The position numbers and the translations under genes are program-made. Below, in pieces: positions 1 to 8,560 of a DNA stretch of 64,000 nt (positions are counted from its first letter, which is position 1; each line of letters begins with the position of its first letter). The DNA is taken from NCBI RefSeq assembly GCF_009834025.1, contig NZ_CP047156.1, positions 2,604,001 to 2,668,000 on the forward strand, in the 5' to 3' direction. Under the pieces are notes generated by a model, which saw nothing but the letters and a program-made list of their open reading frames with translations, did not search any database and was not told the DNA's origin. The DNA comes from Epidermidibacterium keratini. GTDB lineage: Bacteria; Actinomycetota; Actinomycetes; Mycobacteriales; Antricoccaceae.

Positions 1-726
1 GGTGGCCGTCTGCAGCACCTGCGAGGTGACCAGGTGCGCACCGGCACCGAGCAGCGACGCGACGGCCGACAGCAGGATGACGGTGGGGAAGACGAGCGCC
101 AGCACCAGGATCACGCGGCGGTAGCGGTCGCCATGGCGCGCGTGCCCGAGTGCCGCCGCGATGGCGATGAAGACCGGCAGGGTGAGCGCCGCCCGCCCGG
201 AGGTGGAGGGTACGGCGAACGCGGTCACGACGAGCGCGGTCGTCACGAAGTGGACCAGCCCGCGCACCGATCGCGCCGAGCTGACCAGCCACGCGGCCGC
301 TCGCACGGCGAGGCCCGACGAGGTGACGCCCGCGGCGATCACGAACGCCGAGACCAGCAGCCAGATCGTGTCGCTGCCGAGGGTGGCAAAGAGCGTGTCG
401 CTGTCGACGACGTTGAGCAGCACCAGCGACACGCCGGCCGCCAGTGCCACGAAGGTGTCGTCGAGCTTGGTGAAGACCCACGCCCACACCGCGACCGCGA
501 AGACCACGAGCGTCGTACGCCCATCGGCGCTCAGGTCCGGATCGTCGCCCGGCAGGCGGGTGAGCAGTACGCCGAGCGCGAGCAGGGCGATCGCGCTGAT
601 GACGAGTCGGCGCTCGGGGCGCCAGCGCTGCCGCGGCTGGGACTGCGGCTCGCCGGGCAGCGGCGTGGTGCGGTGGAAGGTCCGCTGAGACTGCTCATGC
701 ACGGACTGGTCGTGAAGCAGCGTCAT
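1..726 (-). CDS. SLC13-family anion permease, N-terminal part (runs off the window)
   Basis: This is the first 242 codons of an integral membrane transporter; the gene continues past the left edge. After a hydrophilic N-terminus of about 37 residues come successive hydrophobic helices. A conserved-looking stretch PSTSGRAALTLPVF begins at residue 173 and resembles the SNT-type motif of SLC13/DASS (divalent anion:Na+ symporter, CitMHS-like) proteins. Such proteins carry dicarboxylates, citrate or sulfate; the substrate here is unknown. The ATG overlaps the stop of the upstream response regulator gene by 4 bases (ATGA), so it is the last visible gene of the secreted protein-kinase-regulator operon and may be a target or effector of that signalling pair. 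Family assignment is by motif and topology only. Confidence 0.75.
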   Translation of the reverse strand, partial: MTLLHDQSVHEQSQRTFHRTTPLPGEPQSQPRQRWRPERRLVISAIALLALGVLLTRLPGDDPDLSADGRTTLVVFAVAVWAWVFTKLDDTFVALAAGVSLVLLNVVDSDTLFATLGSDTIWLLVSAFVIAAGVTSSGLAVRAAAWLVSSARSVRGLVHFVTTALVVTAFAVPSTSGRAALTLPVFIAIAAALGHARHGDRYRRVILVLALVFPTVILLSAVASLLGAGAHLVTSQVLQTAT

Positions 727-1403
727 GATGTCTCCCGCTGATCGCGCAGCCGGTAGCCGAGCCCACGCACGGTCTCGATCCGGTGCTCACCGATCTTGCG
801 GCGCAGGGCGCGGATGAAGACCTCGACCACGTTCGAGGACGGGTCGTGGTCGAAACCCCATACGCGATCGAGGATCTGGTCGCGCGAGAGCAGCTGGCCG
901 GGGTTGCGCATCAGCAGCTCCAGGACGGCGTACTCGCGGGACGTCAGGTCGGCCAGCACGCCGTCACCGCTGACTCGGCGGCTGCGGACGTCCAGGTGCA
1001 GGCCGGCCGCCTCCAGCCCTTCGGACTCACTACCGGTCGTCTCGACGTCGCGGATGCGCAGCTTGATCCGCGCCAGCAGCTCGGCGAACTCGAACGGCTT
1101 GGTCATGTAGTCATTGGCGCCGCCCTCGAGCCCGGCGACGGTGTCGCCGACAGTGTCGCGGGCGGTGAGCACGATGACCGGGACCTCGTGCCCCTCGTCG
1201 CGCAGCCGCTGCAGCACCTCGAATCCGGACAGCCGCGGCAGGCCGATGTCGAGTACGACGAGGTCAAACGCGCCGGTGCGCGCGAGCAGCAGCGCCGTCT
1301 CGCCGTTGTCGGCGACGGTCGTCAGGTAGCCGGCCGACCGCAGGCCCTTCTCGATGAACGAGCTGATGCGTTCGGCGTCCTCGGCGATCAGGATGTGGCT
1401 CAC
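723..1403 (-). CDS. OmpR/PhoB-family response regulator
   Basis: A 226-residue DNA-binding response regulator. The receiver domain fills about residues 1-118: the acidic pair lies in 'AEDA' (8-10), the phospho-acceptor is Asp52 in VVLDIGLP, the conserved Thr is Thr80 and the switch Lys is Lys102 in TKPFEF. A winged-helix Trans_reg_C domain follows (about 125-222), ending in RRKIGEHRIETVRGLGYR, typical of the OmpR/PhoB group. The start overlaps the histidine kinase stop by 4 bases and the stop overlaps the permease start by 4 bases, so the genes are translationally coupled. The kinase upstream is the obvious partner. A three-unit 11-bp repeat at 3373-3405 ahead of the operon fits the spacing of OmpR-type operators and suggests autoregulation. 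Confidence 0.95.
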   Translation of the reverse strand: MSHILIAEDAERISSFIEKGLRSAGYLTTVADNGETALLLARTGAFDLVVLDIGLPRLSGFEVLQRLRDEGHEVPVIVLTARDTVGDTVAGLEGGANDYMTKPFEFAELLARIKLRIRDVETTGSESEGLEAAGLHLDVRSRRVSGDGVLADLTSREYAVLELLMRNPGQLLSRDQILDRVWGFDHDPSSNVVEVFIRALRRKIGEHRIETVRGLGYRLRDQRETS

Positions 1404-2992
1404 CGGCGTCCCTCCTCGGCGCTCTGGGCGTTGAGCAGCTGCTCGATCTCGACGGTGTCCTCGACGCTGTCGTCGGTGTCGTCGACATCGGAACTGGGCT
1501 GGGCAGCGACGCCGCGCGGCAGGATGAGCCCGAACGTCGCGCCCTCGCCCTCGGCCGACTCGACGAACGCCGAGCCCTGGTGGCCGTCGGCGATCGCCCG
1601 CACGATCGCGAGGCCCAGGCCGGCGCCCGAGCGCTCCCCGGCGGTGCGCCGCGCCGTACCGCGGGCAAACCGCTCGAAGATCGTGGCGGCCTCGTCGGCC
1701 GGTACGCCGGGACCGGAGTCGGCCACCGCGAACACCACGACGTCGGCCCCGCTCTCGTCGGTGGAGAAGTACGACGACAACCGAATCTCGTCGCCGTCGC
1801 GGGTGTGCTGGGCGGCGTTCTGGGCCAGCTGCAGCATGGCCTGCGTGACCCGCTGGGCGTCGATGCGCGCCGGGCCGTCGGCGACGTGGGTCAGCACCCA
1901 GCTGCGGTCGGCGAGCTGCTGCACCTTCGCGTCGATGTCGAGGGTCAGCTCGGCGACGTCGACCGGCTCGCCGACCTGGATGAAGTCCGGGCGCTCAGCT
2001 TTGGCCAGCGCCAGCAGGTCGGTCACGATGCGGCTCATCCGGTCGAGCTCACCGGTGACGAGGGCGATGCTCGCGCGGCGCTCCTCGGGATCGTCACCAA
2101 GCAGCTCGAGGTGCCCGCGGATGATGGTGATCGGCGTACGCAGCTCATGCCCGGCGTCGTCGACGAACCGCTGCTCTGTAGCGAACGCCGACTCCAGCCG
2201 GTCGAGCATCGAGTTGAACTCGGTCGCGAGGTCAGCCAGGTCGTCGTTGCCCTGCACCGGGATACGGCGGGTCAGATCCTCCTGCGAGATCTCGGCGGCG
2301 GTCTTGCGCATCACCCGGATCGGGCGCAGGATCTGCCCGGCGATGAGCCAGCCGATGATCGCGGTCAGCAGCACCGCACCGATCGAGACCCAGATCATCA
2401 GCCGCGTCGTACTCGCGACCTCGGCGTACTCGGCCTCGGTGTAGTTGCCGACGATGAGGTAGCCGCGCTCGCCGGCGTCGGTGACGATCTCGACCTTGCC
2501 CCAGCGCAGCTCGCCGGCCGGGGTCTGTGCGATGCCCGAGGTGTCAGCGGCCATCTGCGCCATCACTTCCTCGTCGTTGGGCAGGTCGTGGGTGGCGCGG
2601 TCGGGAGTGCGTGGGCCGCGCACGGTCGACACGGTGTCGGCGCCCTCGACGACGCCGAGCAGGATCTCGCCCTGCCCGGGCTGCTGGCGGCGCAGGAAGA
2701 CATCGAGCATGGGCTCGACCGCCGTGAACGGTGCCGCGGTCTCGGGGTTGACGCCCTCGGCGGCGAACTGCTGGAACTCGGCGAGCTCCTGGGTCACGTC
2801 GGTGTTGGCATCGCGCGCCGCTCGCGCCTCGAGGGCGCTGGAGACGGTGACCACCATCGCGGCCAGCACGAGCGCCGTACTCAGCAGCAGCCAGCCGAGA
2901 ATCCGCCAGCGCGCCGAGAAGCGGCTGCCGTCGCGGCGCAGCTTCGGTGCAGCGGCCGCCGACTCGTCGGCCTCAGTCGTCGGGTTAGTCAT
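1400..2992 (-). CDS. HAMP-containing sensor histidine kinase
   Basis: A 530-residue membrane sensor kinase. Transmembrane helix 1 is about residues 31-53, an extracytoplasmic sensing region of about 145 residues follows, helix 2 is about 198-222, then HAMP (about 220-272), HisKA with phospho-accepting His282 in GHELRTP, and a HATPase_c domain with an N box (QLAQNAAQHT), VADSGPGVP and GAGLGLAIV. The start ATG at 2992 was chosen because the same frame further upstream reads as low-complexity arginine-rich sequence and overlaps the secreted protein gene; with this start the overlap is only 8 bases. The C-terminus after the kinase core is acidic. It should phosphorylate the regulator at 723-1403. 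The ligand is unknown. Confidence 0.95.
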   Translation of the reverse strand: MTNPTTEADESAAAAPKLRRDGSRFSARWRILGWLLLSTALVLAAMVVTVSSALEARAARDANTDVTQELAEFQQFAAEGVNPETAAPFTAVEPMLDVFLRRQQPGQGEILLGVVEGADTVSTVRGPRTPDRATHDLPNDEEVMAQMAADTSGIAQTPAGELRWGKVEIVTDAGERGYLIVGNYTEAEYAEVASTTRLMIWVSIGAVLLTAIIGWLIAGQILRPIRVMRKTAAEISQEDLTRRIPVQGNDDLADLATEFNSMLDRLESAFATEQRFVDDAGHELRTPITIIRGHLELLGDDPEERRASIALVTGELDRMSRIVTDLLALAKAERPDFIQVGEPVDVAELTLDIDAKVQQLADRSWVLTHVADGPARIDAQRVTQAMLQLAQNAAQHTRDGDEIRLSSYFSTDESGADVVVFAVADSGPGVPADEAATIFERFARGTARRTAGERSGAGLGLAIVRAIADGHQGSAFVESAEGEGATFGLILPRGVAAQPSSDVDDTDDSVEDTVEIEQLLNAQSAEEGRR

Positions 2993-3353
2993 CGTCGGGC
3001 TCGTCCACGTCGTCCGCGTCATCGTCATCATCGTCGGCCGGGGGCGGGGCCGGCTGCGTGTCGACCTGCGGGGGTACGTCGACCACCGGCGGCGGGGTGG
3101 TGGGCTGCTCGGGGGCAGGCGGCGGAGCCGTGGACGTCGTCGGGGCCGGTGGCGGCTCGGCGGGGTTGGTCGGCTCGCCGGGAGCGCTCGACGTACTCGA
3201 CGGAGCGGGCTCGACGTGCACCGACACCGGTGCCCGGTCCTGGACGTCGGGGGCGCCCGGGCGCGCCGCGATCGCCTGGGCGGCGAGCGCGAGCAGCACG
3301 GGTACGGCGAGGACGCCCAGCAAGACGAGGATGCGCAGTCCGGATTTCGGCAT
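2985..3353 (-). CDS. Secreted Pro/Thr-rich protein with acidic tail, first gene of a two-component operon
   Basis: A 122-residue protein of no recognised family. It begins MPKSGLRILVLLGVLAVPVL, a typical signal peptide or N-terminal anchor, continues with a Pro/Thr/Ser-rich linker and ends in a very acidic tail (about 15 Asp/Glu among the last 18 residues). An upstream in-frame ATG at 3389 is possible, but it lies inside the 11-bp repeat array, so the ATG at 3353 is preferred; neither has a strong Shine-Dalgarno site. The stop overlaps the histidine kinase start by 8 bases, so the two are co-translated. Inference: an exported accessory or ligand-binding partner of the kinase, with the acidic tail a possible cation binder. 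No function is known. Confidence 0.7.
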   Translation of the reverse strand: MPKSGLRILVLLGVLAVPVLLALAAQAIAARPGAPDVQDRAPVSVHVEPAPSSTSSAPGEPTNPAEPPPAPTTSTAPPPAPEQPTTPPPVVDVPPQVDTQPAPPPADDDDDDADDVDEPDDD

Positions 3354-3372
3354 GGCAACAAGTCTGAGGTAC

Positions 3373-3405
3373 GCCGATGAGACGTCCATGAGCGCTTGAT
3401 GAAGG
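3373..3405 (-). promoter_or_regulatory. Three tandem 11-bp repeats, probable OmpR-type operator
   Basis: On the minus strand three contiguous 11-mers (CCTTCATCAAG, CGCTCATGGAC, GTCTCATCGGC) share TCAT at the same position. The 11-bp period equals one helical turn, as in direct-repeat sites of OmpR/PhoB/PhoP regulators. The array ends about 20 bases upstream of the ATG at 3353 of an operon encoding such a regulator, which points to autoregulation. Confidence 0.5.
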
Positions 3406-3467
3406 AATCTTCATGCTCGGGTGCCCGCCGGCTGCCTATCCACAGCCCGCGCCGTACCCCAGCCCAT

Positions 3468-3522
3468 CTGCGGTGGAACCGGACACCCTACGAGCCCCGT
3501 AGGGTGTCCGGTTCCACCGCAG
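3468..3522. repeat. 25-bp perfect inverted repeat with 5-base loop
   Basis: Bases 3468-3492 and 3498-3522 are exact reverse complements, separated by AGCCC. The hairpin lies in the divergent intergenic region between the kinase operon (leftward) and clpC (rightward). There is no T tract on either side, so it does not look like an ordinary intrinsic terminator. If clpC transcription starts upstream of it, it would form a very stable 5' leader structure. Confidence 0.8.
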
Positions 3523-3545
3523 GTGACAGTGCCGCGAGGGGCGTT

Positions 3546-3559
3546 CGCTGCTGGCGTAC
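3546..3559 (+). promoter_or_regulatory. ClgR-like operator upstream of clpC
   Basis: CGCTGCTGGCG followed by TAC matches the actinobacterial ClgR consensus (CGC-YNANR-GCG-WWS) at all but one core position. ClgR is the known activator of clpC and clpP genes in Corynebacterium and Mycobacterium, so a site about 120 bases before the clpC start is expected. No clgR gene lies in the window. Confidence 0.45.
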
Positions 3560-3680
3560 CGCAAAGTAGGGCCATAAGGAACATCTGACGCGGCAGGCGT
3601 CGTTTAATTGACTACCTGCCCCGGGTGCCTTGCAACGGGTGCCACCTCACATACGTGGGCGGGTGAGGGAGACTAACCAC

Positions 3681-6308
3681 ATGTTCGAACGCTTCACAGA
3701 CCGGGCCCGCCGCGTCGTCGTACTGGCGCAGGACGAAGCCCGCATGCTGTCGCATAACTACATCGGCACCGAGCACATCCTGCTCGGCCTCATCCACGAG
3801 GGTGAGGGTGTTGCCGCCAAGGCCCTCGAGTCGCTGAACATCTCCCTGGAGGCCGTGCGCTCGCAGGTCGAGGAGATGATCGGTGAGGGGCAGCAGGCGC
3901 CGAGCGGGCACATCCCGTTCACGCCGCGCGCCAAGAAGGTGCTGGAGCTGTCGCTGCGCGAGGCGCTGCAGCTCGGGCACACCTACATCGGCACCGAGCA
4001 CATCCTGCTCGGCCTGATCCGCGAGGGTGAAGGTGTCGCCGCGCAGGTGCTGGTCAAGCTCGGCGCCGAGCTCAACCGCGTCCGCACCCAGGTCATCCAG
4101 CTGCTGCAGGGCTACCAGGGCAAGGAGACCGCCACCGCTGGCGGGCCGGCCGAGGGTACGCCGTCCAGCTCGCTGGTGCTCGACCAGTTCGGTCGCAACC
4201 TGACCCAGTCGGCGCGCGAAGGCAAGCTCGACCCGGTCATCGGTCGCGAGAAGGAGATCGAGCGCCTGATGCAGGTGCTGTCTCGCCGCACCAAGAACAA
4301 CCCGGTGCTCATCGGTGAGCCCGGCGTCGGCAAGACCGCCGTCGTCGAGGGCCTGGCCCAGGCGATCGTCCGCGGCGACATCCCCGAGACGCTCAAGGAC
4401 AAGCAGCTCTACACCCTCGACCTCGGCGCGCTGGTGGCTGGCAGCCGCTACCGCGGTGACTTCGAGGAGCGGCTGAAGAAGGTCCTCAAGGAGATCCGCA
4501 CCCGCGGCGACATCATCCTGTTCATCGACGAGATCCACACCCTCGTCGGAGCCGGTGCCGCTGAGGGCGCGATCGACGCGGCCAACATCCTCAAGCCGAT
4601 GCTGGCCCGCGGCGAGCTGCAGACCATCGGTGCGACCACGCTCGATGAGTACCGCAAGCACCTGGAGAAGGACGCCGCGCTCGAGCGCCGCTTCCAGCCG
4701 ATCCAGGTCGGCGAGCCGTCGCTGACGCACACGATCGAGATCCTCAAGGGGCTGCGCGATCGCTACGAGGCGCACCACCGCATTTCGATCACCGACGACG
4801 CGCTGGTCGCGGCGGCGCAGCTAGCCGACCGCTACATCTCCGACCGCTACCTGCCGGACAAGGCGATCGATCTGATCGACGAGGCCGGCGCGCGCATGCG
4901 CATCCAGCGGATGACCGCACCTCCGGACCTGCGCGAGTACGACGAGAAGATCGCCGGCGTACGCCGCGAGAAGGAGTCTGCGATCGACTCGCAGGACTTC
5001 GAGCGGGCCGCGTCGCTGCGCGATGACGAGCGCAAGCTGCAGGAGCAGAAGTCCAACCGCGAGGAGCAGTGGCGCGCCGGCGACATGGACGTCATCTCCG
5101 AGGTCGGCGAGGAGCAGATCGCCGAGGTGCTGGCCAACTGGACCGGCATCCCGGTCTTCAAGCTCACCGAGGAGGAGACGACTCGGCTGCTGCGCATGGA
5201 AGACGAGCTGCACAAGACGATCATCGGCCAGGACGACGCCATCAAGGCGGTCTCGCAGGCGATTCGGCGTACCCGCGCCGGCCTGAAGGACCCGAAGCGT
5301 CCCGGTGGCTCGTTTATCTTCGCCGGCCCGTCCGGTGTCGGTAAGACCGAGACCGCCAAGGCGCTCGCAGAGTTCCTGTTCGGTGACCCGGACGCGCTGA
5401 TCCAGATCGACATGTCCGAGTTCCACGACCGCTACACGGTCTCGCGGCTCGTCGGTGCCCCTCCGGGCTACGTCGGGTACGACGAGGGCGGCCAGCTGAC
5501 CGAGAAGGTCCGCCGCAAGCCGTTCTCGGTGGTGCTCTTCGATGAGATCGAGAAGGCACACAGCGACGTGTTCAACACGCTGCTGCAGGTGCTCGAAGAG
5601 GGCCGGCTGACCGACGGCCAGGGCCGCGTCGTGGACTTCAAGAACACGGTGCTGATCCTGACCACCAACCTGGGCACCAAGGACGTCGCGAAGGCGGTCG
5701 GGCTTGGCTTCCAGGCCGGCAACGACGAGTCCTCGAACTACGAGCGGATGAAGCTCAAGGTGCACGACGAGCTGAAGAAGAACTTCCGTCCGGAGTTCCT
5801 CAACCGCATCGACGACACCGTGGTCTTCCACCAGCTCACCCAGGAGCAGATCGTCCAGATGGTCGATCTGATGATCGCCCGCGTCGGCGAGCAGCTGGCG
5901 CAGAAGGACATGGCCGTCGAGCTGTCCGAGCCGGCTAAGCACCTGCTGGCGCGGCGCGGTTTCGATCCGGTGCTGGGTGCGCGGCCGCTGCGTCGCACCA
6001 TCCAGCGCGAGATCGAGGACCAGCTCTCGGAGAAGATCCTCTACGGCGAGCTGCAGCCCGGCCAGGTCATCAAGGTCGACGTGATCGACCCCGATGGCAA
6101 GCCGGTCGGCAAGGACCAGATCACCGAGGACAAGAGCCAGATCTCCGATCTGCACTTTTCGTTCCGCGGTGAGGACAAGCCGGTCGCGGTTGCGGTCGGT
6201 GCCGAGGAAACCGACGGCGCCGGCACCAACATCGACGCGGTCGGCGGCATCGGCATCGTCCCGGAGGCCGGGCCGCAGTCCGGCGCCGGCGAGGCCACCG
6301 CGGGCTAG
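3681..6308 (+). CDS. clpC: ATP-dependent Clp protease ATP-binding subunit ClpC
   Basis: An 875-residue AAA+ unfoldase that feeds substrates into the ClpP peptidase. Two Clp_N repeats occupy about residues 1-145 (both contain [12 protein letters not shown]). AAA module 1 has Walker A GEPGVGKT near residue 212. A UVR motif lies near residues 434-452. AAA module 2 has Walker A GPSGVGKT near 549, followed by the D2-small domain. The start at ATG 3681 is preferred: it matches the invariant [12 protein letters not shown]-terminus and has a GGGAGA ribosome-binding site; the in-frame extension back to 3630 is not conserved in character. It is monocistronic, preceded by a ClgR-like box and the long palindrome, and followed by a strong terminator. 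The C-terminal Gly/Ala-rich tail is typical of actinobacterial ClpC. Confidence 0.98.
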   Translation: MFERFTDRARRVVVLAQDEARMLSHNYIGTEHILLGLIHEGEGVAAKALESLNISLEAVRSQVEEMIGEGQQAPSGHIPFTPRAKKVLELSLREALQLGHTYIGTEHILLGLIREGEGVAAQVLVKLGAELNRVRTQVIQLLQGYQGKETATAGGPAEGTPSSSLVLDQFGRNLTQSAREGKLDPVIGREKEIERLMQVLSRRTKNNPVLIGEPGVGKTAVVEGLAQAIVRGDIPETLKDKQLYTLDLGALVAGSRYRGDFEERLKKVLKEIRTRGDIILFIDEIHTLVGAGAAEGAIDAANILKPMLARGELQTIGATTLDEYRKHLEKDAALERRFQPIQVGEPSLTHTIEILKGLRDRYEAHHRISITDDALVAAAQLADRYISDRYLPDKAIDLIDEAGARMRIQRMTAPPDLREYDEKIAGVRREKESAIDSQDFERAASLRDDERKLQEQKSNREEQWRAGDMDVISEVGEEQIAEVLANWTGIPVFKLTEEETTRLLRMEDELHKTIIGQDDAIKAVSQAIRRTRAGLKDPKRPGGSFIFAGPSGVGKTETAKALAEFLFGDPDALIQIDMSEFHDRYTVSRLVGAPPGYVGYDEGGQLTEKVRRKPFSVVLFDEIEKAHSDVFNTLLQVLEEGRLTDGQGRVVDFKNTVLILTTNLGTKDVAKAVGLGFQAGNDESSNYERMKLKVHDELKKNFRPEFLNRIDDTVVFHQLTQEQIVQMVDLMIARVGEQLAQKDMAVELSEPAKHLLARRGFDPVLGARPLRRTIQREIEDQLSEKILYGELQPGQVIKVDVIDPDGKPVGKDQITEDKSQISDLHFSFRGEDKPVAVAVGAEETDGAGTNIDAVGGIGIVPEAGPQSGAGEATAG

Positions 6309-6325
6309 CTAGTACGACGTTCGTT

Positions 6326-6361
6326 AACGGGCGGGGTCGCTTTAGAGCGGCCCCGCCCGTT
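6326..6361 (+). terminator. clpC terminator hairpin
   Basis: A 16-bp stem (AACGGGCGGGGTCGCT against AGCGGCCCCGCCCGTT, one G-T mismatch) with a TTAG loop starts 18 bases after the clpC stop. It is GC-rich with no T run, a form common in actinobacteria. Confidence 0.75.
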
Positions 6362-6407
6362 CGCGTCTGCAGTTCCGTCACTGGTCAGCGACCGGTAGGT
6401 TTCTTGC

Positions 6408-7049
6408 GTGGCGAAGGCAGGGGTCAAGGAGCGCGACGGATTCATCGGCCGTCGCGTCCAGGGCGCCGACGTCAACTTCCGCGACAAGCGCGTCTACTTC
6501 GCGCGACCTGGAGCGTGGATCTCCAAACAAGGCGAGTTCCTGCTCGGCGGGTGTCTCGGGCTCGTGCTCGCTGGGCTGTGGGTGATCGCCGGGTTCACCA
6601 TCGTGATCATCAACCTCGTCACCGACGGGATCGACGACGAGGCTGTCACGTGGTTGCTGTTTCGTGGGCCGGCGATCGCCGGGTGCTTACTGCTGCTCGC
6701 CATGCCGATGTTCGCGCGGCGCTCCCGACACGAGAACCGGCTCGGTCGCCAGCTCGCCAATGGTGATGCGGTCGAGGTGCCGATCAGCACGCGCGCCAAG
6801 CGGCTCGCCGAGATCGCTCGTGGCAGGCGCCCCGGCTATTTCGAGCAGGCGCAGCTGCTCGCCAAGGCGAGTGCGATGCGGACACAGGCAAACCAGCTTG
6901 AGCAGCTCGCCGCCGCCACCGACCAGCAGATCACCGGCGAGGACTTCGGTCCGCGGGCCACCGAGCTCGCGACACGACTTCGGGCGACCGCCGAGCAGCA
7001 CGACGAGCTTGTCGATGCCTGGATGGCCGACGGAGGCCGCGATGCCTGA
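6408..7049 (+). CDS. Two-helix membrane protein of unknown function
   Basis: A 213-residue protein starting at GTG 6408. Two hydrophobic segments lie at about residues 44-68 and 83-103, close together, followed by a soluble, charged C-terminal half with helix-rich Gln/Ala/Leu composition (about 130-205) that could form a coiled coil. I do not recognise the family. The stop overlaps the next gene by 8 bases, and the second protein has the same layout (paired helices, then a charged helical tail), so the two probably form a membrane complex. It follows the clpC terminator. Confidence 0.75.
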   Translation: MAKAGVKERDGFIGRRVQGADVNFRDKRVYFARPGAWISKQGEFLLGGCLGLVLAGLWVIAGFTIVIINLVTDGIDDEAVTWLLFRGPAIAGCLLLLAMPMFARRSRHENRLGRQLANGDAVEVPISTRAKRLAEIARGRRPGYFEQAQLLAKASAMRTQANQLEQLAAATDQQITGEDFGPRATELATRLRATAEQHDELVDAWMADGGRDA

Positions 7050-7698
7050 GGGCAAGGTCATCACCTCCAACGTCCTGCAAGAGCGCTACGACACGCCCAA
7101 CCGCAAGTGGCAGGAGTACGTCGTTGCCGCACCCGGCTACCGCGTCGTACCACCGGTCTCGGCGACACTCAGCGGCGGCGGCGGTTTCGTCTTTGGCATC
7201 CTCGCCATGATGGTGATGGTCGAGTGGGGACCGGTGTGGCTCGGCATCCTTTTCGCGGTGTTCGGTATCCCGCTCGGTGTCTTCTACTCGAAGGTGATGA
7301 ACCGGTTCGGGCCCAACGGTCGGCTGATCGCGCGCGGCCACGCGACGCGGCTGCTCGGCGGGGTCGAGCTCAACAAGGCCGTCATCGAAGCAGCAAAGAA
7401 GGACGCGCCCGGTTACTTCCCACTCGCAGTTCGTGCGTCGCGGCTGGACAAGCTGCGCGAGCAGATCCGCAAGCTGGAGAAGTCCGGTGGCAGCAGCGCC
7501 GAGCTGACCGTGCGCCGCGACGAGCTCACGCAGGGGGAGCGGGCGCTACGGATGCTCACTTTTACCGACGCGCTCGCACGCGGCACCGCGTTGCTGGAGC
7601 CCTCCGATGCCGCGATCGACGCCGCCGGCTCGTTTACCGAGGTGATGTACGCCGAGATCGAGGAAGGCCGCGCCCAGAGCTTCGACGCTGACTTCTAA
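7042..7698 (+). CDS. Two-helix membrane protein of unknown function
   Basis: A 218-residue protein beginning MPEGKVITSNVLQERYDTPN. The ATG at 7042 overlaps the stop of the previous gene by 8 bases. Two adjacent hydrophobic segments (about residues 43-60 and 65-85) are followed by a charged region with LDKLREQIRKLEKS, likely coiled-coil. No family recognised. Its layout mirrors the upstream protein, so they are probably co-expressed partners. The stop TAA overlaps the convergent sigma factor gene by 4 bases tail to tail. Confidence 0.75.
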   Translation: MPEGKVITSNVLQERYDTPNRKWQEYVVAAPGYRVVPPVSATLSGGGGFVFGILAMMVMVEWGPVWLGILFAVFGIPLGVFYSKVMNRFGPNGRLIARGHATRLLGGVELNKAVIEAAKKDAPGYFPLAVRASRLDKLREQIRKLEKSGGSSAELTVRRDELTQGERALRMLTFTDALARGTALLEPSDAAIDAAGSFTEVMYAEIEEGRAQSFDADF

Positions 7699-8560
7699 GG
7701 TTGGATCGCCGATATATGGGCGATCTTGTCGGGGTTGCGCATCACCCAGATCCGCTCGATCCGGCCGCCTGTGACCTCGAAGCTGACCGCGGTCAGGTCG
7801 TCACCCGCGGTCACCAGCAGGGCCGGTTGCCGGTTCAGTGTTGTTGGCACGAGCGTGTAGTCGCCGTACATCTCGAACAGCCCGAGGAAGAACCGCGCCA
7901 CCTTGGTCGCCCCCTCGATCGGTCGCAGCGCCGCCTTGACCTTGCCGCCGCCGTCGGTGACGAGCAGTACGTCGGGGGCCAGCACCTGGCAGGCGGCGTC
8001 GAGGTCGCCGCTGCGCAGCGCGCTCGCGAAGGTCTCTGCCAGCGCGAGGTGCGTGTGCGGGTCGTGGTCATAGCGTCGCTCTCCGCTACGCAGGTGCGAG
8101 CGGGCGCGAGTGACCATCGTGCGCACGGCTTCCGGCGTACTGTCCAGCGTCTGCGCCACCTCAGCGGCGGGCACCTCGAAGACCTCGCGCAGCACAAACG
8201 CCACGCGCTCCTTGGGCGAGAGCTGCTCAAGCATGACGAGCATCGCAAGCCCCACGCTGTCAGCGATTTCGGCTGCCTCCTCGGGCAGGTGCGCCTCGTC
8301 AATCGCTCCGGCAGCCACGGTCCGACGTACTGCTCGCGTTGGCGGGCACGCGTGCGTAGCAGGTTCAGCGCCTGCCGTGAGACGGCCTTCGTGAGGTACG
8401 CCGCCGGATGCATCACGCGGTCGCGATCTACCCGTTGCCAGGCAATCCAGGTCTCCTGCACGACGTCTTCGGCGTCGGCGACACTGCCGAGGGTGCGGTA
8501 GGCGATGCCAAACAGTCGCGGGCGCAGTACCTCGAACTCGTGGACTGGCTCATTGGTCAT
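7695..8560 (-). pseudogene. ECF41-family (SigJ-like) RNA polymerase sigma factor, frameshifted
   Basis: Frame 1 from ATG 8560 gives sigma region 2 (FEVLRPRLFGIAYRTLGSVADAE... WIAWQRV) up to YVGPWLPE; the homologous sequence then continues in another frame (IDEAHLPEEAAEIADSVGLA) from about base 8305 to the stop at 7695. One base appears missing near 8301-8306. The second half contains sigma region 4 (LSPKERVAFVLREVFEVPA) and a SnoaL-like C-terminal domain with DGGGK and NPDK. The WLPE linker, DGGGK and NPDK motifs are hallmarks of ECF41 sigma factors. In other bacteria these drive a linked CMD/oxidoreductase gene; here the CMD gene is directly upstream with a 4-base overlap. As sequenced, the protein would be truncated of region 4 and inactive. 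A sequencing error cannot be excluded. Confidence 0.85.

Noticed and set aside
34-741. Plus-strand open frame at the left edge
   Set aside because: The minus strand encodes a convincing membrane transporter with helices and a family motif; the plus frame is low-complexity Arg/Asp/Gly.
783-3367. Long plus-strand open frames across the response regulator and kinase
   Set aside because: Shadows of the minus-strand signalling genes, whose catalytic motifs are intact.
3612-6155. Long open frames on the minus strand opposite clpC
   Set aside because: They are antisense shadows of a very GC-rich gene, with Leu/Asp/Val/Arg-rich composition and no domain; clpC is certain on the plus strand.
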